Part shown: piece by piece, positions 10,435 to 20,600 of the stretch
How positions within the stretch are numbered: the stretch's first letter is position 1
How the letters are laid out: the number at the start of each line of letters is the position of its first letter
Assembly: GCF_020509005.1 (NCBI RefSeq)
Contig: NC_063020.1
Coordinates: forward strand, 2,790,001 to 2,854,000
Source of the DNA: Fulvia fulva
Lineage: Eukaryota; Ascomycota; Dothideomycetes; Mycosphaerellales; Mycosphaerellaceae
Length of the DNA stretch: 64,000 nt
Direction: 5' to 3'
The notes under the pieces: model-generated
What the model was told of the DNA's origin: nothing
Seen by the model: the letters and a program-made list of their open reading frames with translations, nothing else
Database searches by the model: none
Program-made: the position numbers and the translations under genes

Positions 10435-10641
10435 TATCACGTTAGAAGTGTGGGAAGTTATTGTACGGGCTCATATAGGGTGTTTCAAAAGCAGGTTGTG
10501 TATTGCATGTGTCTATCTAGAATGGACAAGTGTTGCTCTTGAAGAGGCTGCAGGTGACTAATCAGTCACCTGATTCTTAGCGTACGTGGCCTCAAGTTTT
10601 GATGATGGGATGTTGCCCATGTGCACGCTCGGATCGCGACA
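10435..10641 (-). repeat. 5' LTR of Copia-1 copy 1
   Basis: 207 bp, matching 3852-4058 without a visible difference. It is followed by the target duplication ggcgc at 10642-10646. Confidence 0.97.
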
Positions 10642-10646
10642 GGCGC

Positions 10647-10715
10647 GCCCTTACTTACTAGGGTAGTTAGTCGTCTATATTTTAGTAGTTAATAAGGGGG
10701 GGTTTCAAGTATATA
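10647..10715. other. Unassigned segment (right part) beyond Copia-1 copy 1
   Basis: This continues 3569-3851 across the Copia-1 insertion. It ends in ataaggggggg, beyond which Gypsy A coding sequence begins. It could be the right end of a small inverted-repeat element or part of the Gypsy A leader; neither is established. Confidence 0.25.
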
Positions 10716-13700
10716 CCCGGTAGTATTATTAGTACATTTTAGTAAAATCAAGGTCAAGGTCGACTCGAAGTCGAAATCTTAAGGTATTAATGTACCTAAG
10801 GTCAAGGTTCTTAGTATTAAGTAAAGTAAGTATAACGTTACGAGCAAGGTTACGGTTACGAATAAGGTTATAAGTTTTAGTTATATCTTTATCAAGGTTC
10901 GAGTTGTTTACTAGTATTAGAGCTAGCTAAGAGTTACTAGAAAGTCTAACGAAGGCCTATAGGCCTTATAGGGAGGCTATAATCCTAGAAGGGATAGAAG
11001 ACTCGGATAGTAACGAAGACAACACCCCGGAGGCTTTAGGGTCTAATAAGTGTAAGGAAAGAGTACGACGAAATGACTAAGAAGAGGATGAATTAAATAA
11101 GGGCACTATAACGTTAGGAATGCCCTATAGTCCGGATGCGATAGCAGCATTGTTTAGCCGTCTTACTATTACTATAGAAAATGTAGGACCTCGCTTCCCT
11201 ACTCTAGGGAGTCCGGAAAACTCCCTCTTTAATAGTAGGAACGCTACTAAATTCTAGGAGAGGTTTAATAATCTTGTAGACTAGTATCTACTAAGGCTAT
11301 TAATTAAGAAAGACAACTTCTAGGGTCGTTTCGAGCGTAACTACGAGACTACTATCCGACGTTTAGTAACAAGGTTAGAGGGATAGTAAGTGAGGCGGAG
11401 CACCTTTAGGAGGTCCTTCTTAGCTAAATTTTCGAGATTCGATACCTATTCGATATTAGGAAGTCGAGAATATCTAGAAGAGATAGTCCGGGCCGAGTAA
11501 GGGCAAAGCCCTAAGGAATAGGATATAAAGGAGTTTATCCGTCTCTTCGTAGCCTCTAGTAACCTAATTGATCCCGAAGACCTCGATAATAACTCCCGTA
11601 GCCGTCTTCTACTTTAGGGGCTCCTAGAGTCGGTTACTAAGGTAGTTTATAAGAAATTTAGGCTTTATATAAAGTAGCCTAAGAAGTTTCGGCGCTTTTA
11701 AAAGATACTAGACGAGGCGACAAGTATCGCTAATAGTAAAGAAGGATAGAAGGCCGTATATACGGACTTTCTACTTACTTTACCGTAGCTTTATAGGTTA
11801 GTTATAAAGTAGATGCCGCGCTTAATCCCTAAGATTAATACACTTAATAAACTAGCTATTTCCGCTACTATCGACGATAACCTTATTTAGAAAATAGTAG
11901 AAATGAGTATTTAGGCTTCCTAACGAGGTCGCGCGGCGGAAGTTAGATCCTTTAACCCTAGTAAAAATCAAAGGTCTATATAACTAGAAAACCCCGATCG
12001 CGTACCTAAACTATAGGTTTACTTAATATAGCGCCTATAGTTATAGAACCGCGAGTAGTCTAAAGCGCTTTATAGGTGCTATTATAACTATAGTAGTACG
12101 GAACATTAGGCTAATAGGTGCCCCGCGATACTATTCCTTATCTTATAAGGGTATGTCTTTTTAGCGACAAATAACTAGTAGTACCTAGGAAAGAAGACCG
12201 ATCTAAATCCCCCTAAGTTTAACTTCCGACGGGACTATAGTAAACCTAAGCTCCTTTATATACTTCCGTAGCTTAAGGAACACTATAGCCCGATTCTATT
12301 TAATAAGGACATAAAAATCCCTACACTTCGGAAACAATAGATAGGTCGAGATTATACTAGTATCTTAAGCGTAAAGCTTCCTAACTACTCTAAACCTCTA
12401 CCTAATAACCGATACCTTATAGAATACGGCCCTTAAGATATTAGATCTAGGTAGTAACTAACGGCCGCTAGTAGTTACTAGATCTAGTTTAAGGAAGAAG
12501 AAGAACCGGTTCTATAAGGGAGTAGGATCATAAACTACGACGAGGTTAAGGTTAAGGCCTACCTAATCTAGAGTAACAAATCTCGAGGCAAAGCTCTAGT
12601 AGGAATTATAAAGAACCCGAATCCTCGAACTAGGTCTAGTATATAGGCATAAAGGGTACAAGCCGAGGCCGCTAAAGCTATACGATAAGAACTCGAAGAG
12701 GAGATCCGGTAGGAAGAACTCGGTTAGTAGGAGGTAGAGATAATTAGAGACGCCGGTTCTAGGACTAGTAGAAGCTAGTTAACGGTAGCGTTAGGGGAGA
12801 CTCTTAGAAGAAGGGCACCTAAGCCTCGAGCTAAGTTAAGGCCTACGCCCTCGAAATAGCTAGTAGGGCCTATTAATACCCTATTCGTATAGCGTAAACG
12901 GCTATAGAATATAAAGACGATAAGGATTAATAACTACGTCCGATAGTACGGTATAGGAGATAGGCCCGTTACTAAGGAGGAGGGAGTGACCTATTAGATT
13001 AATCAAATCCTTTAGACTACGTTTCTAAACGTTAATACCCGGGACTAGTTTCGGTATAGTCGCTAGTTTAAGACTACCTTATTTAGGAGAGTAGTAAATA
13101 CCTCTAATCTATAGTCTAAGCTTACTACCGTCCGTAAGTTAGCTAGCTAAGAAGGGACTAAAGTCCGTACGAGTTATGTCGCTACCTATAAAGACGAGGA
13201 AGAAGAGGCTAATAAAGAAGTCTTTCGGGATAATTATTAAGCTCGCTTTATAGGTATGTTCTTAACGATGTTATATAGTAAGGATACTATCTCGACCGCC
13301 GAGTTATACAAGAACATTAAAAAGATCGGTCTCTCTAGTATACTAGACGATTTTATAATAGTACCTAGCCCTTAGGTAGTTACCGAGCTTAGGACTAGTA
13401 AAGGTCAGACTCGAGCCCTACTTAACGAGGGATCTAAAGTCAATATTATTAGCCCGAGGATAGTATATAAGTTTGGCTTACCTATCGTACCTAGCGCCTA
13501 CTTGTCCTTTCGAGGAGCGGGTAGAAGAGCGAAGTTTAAGGGGGTCATTTCAAAGCTTAATACTTAGGTGTTTAGTATATACTACTAGATCGATATGTTT
13601 GTCTCCGCTAATCTAGACTCGCCTACAATCCTTAGCCGCCCTTAGTATAGGAAGGTACGACTAATAGGCCGTAACTACGACGATAGATTATAGGAGGGAA

Positions 13701-16333
13701 TAATCGCTAGTAGGAAAGGTAAAAGTATAATGTTTACGGCTATTATAGGTACTAATAAGTACAAAACTCTTTAAGAACTTCTATAGTCCTCGAAAAATAC
13801 GAACGCGGGTTGATTAACGGTAGTTAACCCGCTTTAAGCATTAGAAGTCCGGTTTTGAAACAAGTCCGCTTTTCGAGTATAGTCGGGGAGACCTTAGTAA
13901 ATATATTAGGGGCGGAGTGTTCTAATAATACGGCGTATCGATATCGATAAGAAGGTATAACGAAGCTAAAACCTAAGCCTATAGACACGACTGTCTTCGA
14001 CTACTTTAAGAACTACCGCGGCCCCGTATTATAATAAAGAGAAAATGTCCTCGACCTTAGCCCGTATTTAAAGAGATTACTAGGACTACTCGGGAACCGC
14101 TAATACTTAAGCGCTAAGGTCACTACTAACGCTCTAGGAGAGTAGGTCACTATAAATATATACTCCGTATAGGGCGACTAGTGTACGGAGATCCTAGAAT
14201 AGGGCTAGATTAATAGGTAGGCTTAGAAACGAGACGTAGGGTTATATAGACCCGGTATTAGGATACCGTATATATTTACTATATATAAGCGTAAAGCTAA
14301 CAAGAAAAGACCTATTAATACGAGCGTTTACGAGAGGCCTTAGTCGAAAGTAGATAGTAATATAGATTAGAAGCGGAAGGCCCTCTACTAGGAATCTCTA
14401 ATACTAGTAGGGTAAGGCCCGTTCGATAGGAGATATCTTATTAAAAAGTTCTCTAGTATCGAGCGCGGCTCGAGGATTACACCTAAAAAGCTCGCTAGTA
14501 TTAAGGTTAGTATCGCTCTCTCGGCTAAGGAAAGATAGATGTTTAATAAAATGCTCTTTAACCGAGAAGGTGTCCTAGCGTAGGATTTTAGCTATATACG
14601 GTAGATTAGACATAATGTTATACCTTCTTAGAAGATTATAACGATTACGTATAAACCGTAGTAGGCGCGGAACATTCGGTTATACCTAAGCTTACGAGCG
14701 ATTATAGAATAGATAATCCGCGCTCGAATTAAGAATAGAATTATTAAGTATAGTCAAGGTACTTATATAAATACTTAGTTCTTAGTAGCGAAGAAGGTCG
14801 AGCTAAATAGTAAAGCTATACTATATAGGTTGATCAACTCCGCTATCCTCTTAAACAAGGTGACGATAAGGGATACAAACATTCCTCTAGATATAGACGG
14901 GTTCTTAGAAGACTTTACTAGGTATAGAGTAGCCTCTTTAGTGGACTTGTCTTCGGGGTACGACTAGATTACGCTTAACGAAAGTAGCCGAGATTTAACG
15001 GCCTTTATAACGCCTCTTAGGCTTATACGCTATATAAAGTTACTATAGGGTACAACGAACTTAGTTACTTAGTTCGTATAGGTAGTAACTAAGGTGTTAA
15101 TAGACTATATCTCTTACCGAGCAAAACTAGTTCTTGACGATATCGGCGTAAAAGGTCCTACTAAGGACTATAGTAACGCTAAGGTAGAGCCTAGCCTTCG
15201 ACGATAGGTCGTAGAATATATTATGTCCCTTAATCTTATTCTTACGGACCTAGAGAGGGCCGGAGCAGTAGTCGTAGGGGAGAAGTCGTAGTGGCTTTAT
15301 AAGACCCTAAAGATCGTAGGCTATATTACTAGCCCGAGCGGCCGCTATCTAGATCCTAAGGTAGTAGCTAAGATCTTGAACTAGCTAACCCTAAAGTACG
15401 TAAAGGACGTTCGAGTTTATATTAGGATCTATATTTACTTCCGGATTTAGGTCCCCTAGTTCGTAATCGTCGCTCGGCTAATATATAAGCTTTTAAGGAA
15501 GGACGTCGAGTTTATCTAGACTAAGAATAAGTAGTTCTTAAAAGAGAACCTAGTAAGATTCTTAGTAATAGTACTAGCGTTAGTAACTATCTCCTACGCC
15601 CTAGGAGCTAGTAGGATCTTTGTTTCTATTAACGCGAGTAGTATTAGGTAGGGTTATATAATATTATAGGAATTACTAGATAATACTTAACAAAGATACC
15701 TAGTAAGGTATAAGAGCGGTACCTAGAACGTAAACGAGGCTAAGTACGATATAGGAAAGCGGGAGTGCCTCGGAGTACTAAAGGGCCTTAAGAAGGTATA
15801 GCGCTACCTTGTAGGAGTAGACTTTATCCTCGAAGTTAATACTAAAACGCTAGTATAGTAGTTAAATCGGCTAGTATCCGACATTCTAAACTCTATAATA
15901 GTAAGGTAGGTTACTTAGATCCGGCTATTCACCTTTAAAGTAAGGCATGTCGATAGGAAGAAGTACTCCGGACCGGATATACTATCTCGTAAACTACCTA
16001 TAGCTAAGGAGCTTACGGAACCTAACGATAATATTAATAAGATAATTAACGACAAGTTCTTCCGTTACGCCGAGCTAGTTAATACTTTCCCTATTATTCT
16101 AGAGCGTGAACGACTCCTCGAACCCTAGTATAGTAACAATTCCGAGCTTATAGCTTATATTCTAGTATATTAAACACGACCGGAAGGGGTTACCCGGGCT
16201 AAGTATCGAAACCTCGTTAAGAAGAGTCTACGGTACTACTTAAGAGACAAGCTCTTATTTTATTAGCGGCGAAGGGGTGTACCGATATAGCTAGTAGTAG
16301 ACGATAATAATACTTAGAAAGAGATCGTAATAT
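10716..16333 (+). pseudogene. RIP-degraded Gypsy A, gag to RNase H
   Basis: Reading TAG as former CAG, the plus strand gives a continuous Gypsy polyprotein. Gag spans roughly 11100-12200, followed by a basic/acidic linker. The protease region is near 13430 (NEGSKVNIISPRIVYKFGL). RT is at about 14500-15400, with LVDLSSGYDQITL near 14940 and catalytic LDDIG at 15130-15147. RNase H is near 15620-15900, and the start of the integrase zinc region lies at the end. The first 300-400 bases are leader. It is broken by dozens of stops, mostly TAG. Copia-1 copy 2 splits it at 16333 (duplication aatat at 16329-16333). It resumes at 23127 and again at 50430. Confidence 0.85.
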
Positions 16334-16540
16334 TATCACGTTAGAAGTGTGGGAAGTTATTGTACGGGCTCATATAGGGTGTTTCAAAAGCAGGTTGTGT
16401 ATTGCATGTGTCTATCTAGAATGGACAAGTGTTGCTCTTGAAGAGGCTGTAGGTGACTAATCAGTCACCTGATTCTTAGCGTACGTGGCCTCAAGTTTTG
16501 ATGATGGGATGTTGCCCATGTGCACGCTCGGATCGCGACA
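16334..16540 (-). repeat. 3' LTR of Copia-1 copy 2
   Basis: 207 bp, the same as 22920-23126. The T at 16450 (C in copy 1) turns the outer C-G pair of the LTR hairpin (16450-16471) into a T-G wobble. Confidence 0.97.
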
Positions 16541-17602
16541 CACCCCCTCAGCTCGTGCGCTGGAGTGAATGAGCTGATTCCCATGTGATCGCGTGCACCC
16601 TGTCATAACTACCCCCCCTATCTATGGCAGTGACGTCAGGCCCTCGGTGTTGCTGCTGCTGCAGTGAGGGTAAGTCAGCTGTTTCAAGTGAAGTGAGGTG
16701 AGCTTTGTACCCCTTCCCTCATTCCTCACTTTCACTGCTGCCATTGTTACCTATATAATAAAGCATAGAATGTGTGACTGTTGCCGGTGAGATGGCTCAG
16801 GTGATGGTCCCGTTGCACGGACTTTCACTTGAGTGTGCAATCATCTCACCCACCGGCAAACATCAGAGGTCCTGAGTTCAATCCAGGGGTAGCCTTAGTC
16901 CTATCGTATGCTTAAACATATATTGTCGTCCGCTCAACTTATTGAATTGTCCGATAATTGCTCTGTGCCAAGTTATTTCGCTCCGGCGAATGGTGAGAGA
17001 GCTCGCTCTGCCCCTGGGGAGTATGAGATACTAGTCAGTGGCGCAATGCACTGGGCTGTCTACGACAGAGCTTGCACCATGTGAGGTGTAATGGGGCTCC
17101 AATGGGTAACACCGGAGCAACGGTATCGGAAAGTTGAAAAGGCACCTTCGGGGTGCCTTGCTTTCTGCACTTTCAAAGGTCCATCACCTCAGGGTGGTGA
17201 CACCTTTTTGTTTTGGGCAAGTGTGTGCTATGTGTGAGGTGCGAAAGCAGCGGATGATGTGGTGACAAGGTGGTAGTGTTGTTGCTAGCAGCAAGTTGGA
17301 GGCGTTTCTCGCTTTCTGATTGGACGCGCTGCTTTTGTCGCGCGCGTGCGCTGCTGCTGGTGACAGGGGTGTTTCTCGCCCTTGCGCTGTTAGCCAATGG
17401 GAGTCCGAGAAACACCTGTTGATGATGGTGCCAGGGCCGCACCGGTGAATGGTGGATGCTTTGCCCTGGCCTCGTTGTTTCAGCATTGGTCGCTGCTGGT
17501 GGCCGTGTTTTGCGCCTGCTGGCGCTTCCAGAGAGGTGTCCGTAAAGATGAAGCCGTTCGGTGTTCGTTTCGAGATGAGGTGAGGCCGCTGCTGCGGGCT
17601 TC
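16541..17602 (-). other. 3' noncoding region of Copia-1 copy 2
   Basis: Homologous to 4059-5116, with the same polypurine tract, tRNA-like sequence and UUCG hairpin (17139-17159). Against copy 1 it lacks about 14 bp near 16698 and has about 24 extra bp near 17330. Both indels lie between short direct repeats (gtgaggt and gctgct). No frame is shared between the copies. Confidence 0.85.
16783..16884 (+). ncRNA. tRNA-like, pol III promoter-bearing sequence, second copy
   Basis: Identical in A box, B box (16874-16884) and long stem to the sequence at 4315-4416. Its presence in both copies shows it was already part of Copia-1 before they inserted. Confidence 0.5.
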
Positions 17603-20600
17603 TCAGGCGTCTGTTGGCCCGTTACCTCCTGATGCGGCTGCAGAGGGCCCTGAGGTGCGTGGGTCCACGCCTTCCTCAGCCATATTGAGCAGCTTGACGA
17701 AGTGCTTGTGCTTCTGTGGTGGAAGCAGCTTGGTCAGCCCGTCTGCAGGCATGTCGTTGGTGCTGAGATACTTGATCTCAATGTCTCCGCGCTGGTCTCG
17801 CTGTCGGAGCCAGTGGTGGTGGATGTCAACGTGGCGTAGCTTCGTGTCAAGCTTTTGCCCTTGTTGGTTGACAAGGCGGATGGTCTGCGTGTTGTCGCAG
17901 TACAAGTGGGTGCGCTGATTGAACTGAAGGTGTATCTCAGCGAAGACTCGTTCCCACTGTATGAGCTCTGAGGCGGCTTGCGAAAGCCCGAGTAGCTCAG
18001 CCTCTGTTGAGGACTTGGTGACAGTGATTTGTTTAGATGCCTTATAATCCACTGGTCCACCGAACAGCATGAAGACCCAGCCATTTGAGCTGGTCCTGTC
18101 ATTATTCATGCCGTAGGACGCGTCCGATGCTCCAAAGAACTCGTGGTTGCTACCGAGGTGCTCTGGTTGGCTGTGAAGGCCAGTGATGTGTTTGCTGGCG
18201 CCATATACAAGGCAGAGGTTCTTGGTCTCCAGGAGATAGCGCAAGCACTGATCTGCAAGCTTGAGGTGTGTCTCAGTTGGCTTGGTCAGATACTGCGATA
18301 GCATGGACAAGGAAAAGGCGATGTCAGGCCGCGTGTGTGTGGCGGCGAAGTTGAGGGATCCTATACGTTGTTGGTACGCAAGGATGGCGATAGAGGTGGG
18401 TTGATGACCCTCTGGAACGGTCCAATCAAGGTGTTGATCTACTGGCACTGTCGTTTTGCGTGCATTCGTGGATATGCTGAATTTGGCGGCTAGCTTCTCA
18501 ATGTAGTCTTCTTGAGAGAGCCACAGCAAGCGCTTGTTTCTGTCGCGCGTAACCTTGATTCCTAGGAACCAGGAGAGATCACCGAGCTCGTGCATCTCGT
18601 ACTTGGCAAGCAGCCGCTGCTTGATGTTGGCAGCATGGGCCTTGTGCTTGCGGTGGTAGAGCATAACCAGGTCGTCAACGTAAAAGAAGAACATAACCTT
18701 GTTGTCATGGTAGATGCATTCGGAGTCCGACAGGGGTACTAGTCCAAGGGAGGCCAGCGTCTCGGTTAGGGAGTTGTACCACAATAAAGGGGACTCCTTC
18801 AGACCGTAGAGGGCCTTGACCAGCTTGAGGGCGTGTCCATGGGATGGCCTGTCGATTCCAGGAGGTGGTTGCAGATACATGGTGTATGGCAGGTCCGAGT
18901 TCAGGAAGGCGTTGACAACATCGAATTGTTCGGCTTCTAGGTCGAAGCTCGCGGCCATAGCACAGCAGAGGCGGAACATGCTTGCTGGCAGTGTGGCGGC
19001 GTATGTGTCTAAGTGTGTTCCTTGCAAATCGCCTCTTGCGCATAGCCTAGCCTTGAAGCTCTTCAGCATGCCGTGCTCGTCCAGTTTGTATTTGTACACC
19101 CACTTGAGCGGCAGTAGTGGCTGAAGTCCCTCCTCTTGCTGAGCATCCTGATCCTTCTCTTCCTTTGTTGCCCATCTGAATGTGCCTGTTGCCAGGGCTT
19201 TGGCAAACTCCTTGGCCATAGCTTCGATCCACTGTTGGGAGAAGCGGTGTTTCATAGCGGCTCGGTAGTTAGAAGGTTCGGGCGGAAGGTCATCGCGGTG
19301 CATGGAGGTAGTGGTGTTGACACGCCTTAGAGGGCTGTTGCCTCTTCGTGTAGGGCTTCGATCGCTCTTGTCGCGATAGGCGCGTGTTCTGGGTCGTATG
19401 CCGGACATCTGGCCGATGATTACATTAGCGACCATGATCTGGTGCAGTGCATGGTGGAAGTAGGCCGTTCGTAGGCGCTTTCCATTCTCTGTGACTGCAT
19501 AGTTGGACTCCTCTGGTGTGTAGAGCTCTGGCTCTAGGGGGAAGAGTGGTGTGTTGGACGCGTTGTGTGTTAACGCGTCTTCTGGTGGTGTGAATGTGAA
19601 TGGATATGGCTCGCGATCAGGGTCCGTGTTGCCCATGATCTCCTCACGGTCTTCTGCGGTGAGGGCATCCATTATCTGCTGCTGCAGGGTGTCGTAGTAG
19701 TCAGTGGTGTTGGGTGCTGACTGCTGTGTGTTGTCTTGAGTCACGTGATCTGTTACGTGCTCGATTTGCCGGTCTTTTTGGTTATATGTTGCTGACTCGC
19801 GGTGTTGCGGCCAGTGTGGTTCTTGCCCAAGGAGCTTTTGGTGGGCGTCTCGAGGTTGTTGGGTGTGCGGCTGCTGAGCCTGTTCTTCCACCCCCTCGGC
19901 CTGTGCTGTGTCTTGCTCGTGATGAGCGACATACAGGTCGTAGTATTGTTCAGGCTCTTCAGCCGGTTCCGCTGTTGCGATGTTCTCGACAGGGGTCGTG
20001 TACCCTGCTGTCAGGCGTGATGGGTCATAGAACGTGGTCTCATCGAAGAGGACGTCCTTGACTCGCATAACCCTATCTTTTGATGGGTCCCATACGCGGT
20101 AGATGTTAGTGGAGTCGTATCCCACAAGGTAGCCTATGAGCGCTCTCTCTTGGAGTTTCTCGCTCTTGCCAGGCTGATCTGGTCCATGGATGAACACGTA
20201 TGCAAGGGAGCCATACACCACCATGTGACCCACGTTCGGAATTCGTCCTGTTGCCAATTCGAATGGGGTCTTCCAGCCCTTTGACTGGATAGGGGATCGC
20301 CAGAGGATGTACGCCGCTGCTGCAGTGCATTCTGGCCAAAGCTTTTCCGGCAATCGTGCGTGGATGCGAATGGTTCTGCTCATGGTGATGATCAGAGCTC
20401 CAGCTCTTTCTGCTGGGTCCTGCGCAGGCGCGTATTCCGCGGTTGCGTGCCATTCAATCTTGTTGTTGTTGATGACTGAGCGAAACACCTTCCCAATGGC
20501 GGGCTCGTTGTCGCTGTAGAAGCATACGAACCTGCGACCAATGAAGTTGATGAAGCTCAGCAGGCTGTTGAAGCAAGCCAACACCGATTGCTGATCCCTG

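Larger units (their letters stand above)
3852..10641 (-). mobile_element. Intact Ty1/Copia retrotransposon Copia-1, copy 1
   Basis: A complete 6790-bp element in minus orientation, bounded by two 207-bp LTRs that look identical by eye and flanked by the 5-bp duplication GGCGC (3847-3851 and 10642-10646). In element orientation the LTR runs TGTCGCGATC ... AACGTGATA, an unusual TG...TA ending that both copies support through exact duplications. It holds one long polyprotein, a tRNA-Met-like primer site next to the 5' LTR, a polypurine tract (minus strand of 4059-4069) and about 1 kb of noncoding sequence before the 3' LTR. It shows no RIP although a 99%-like copy lies 12.5 kb away, so insertion was recent. 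Confidence 0.97.

Noticed and set aside
10716..16333. Dense TAG codons in otherwise readable Gypsy frames, suggesting a genetic code with TAG as Gln
   Set aside because: Only the old repeats show it. The young elements use TAG as a normal terminator, and CA/TG depletion explains CAG to TAG by RIP.
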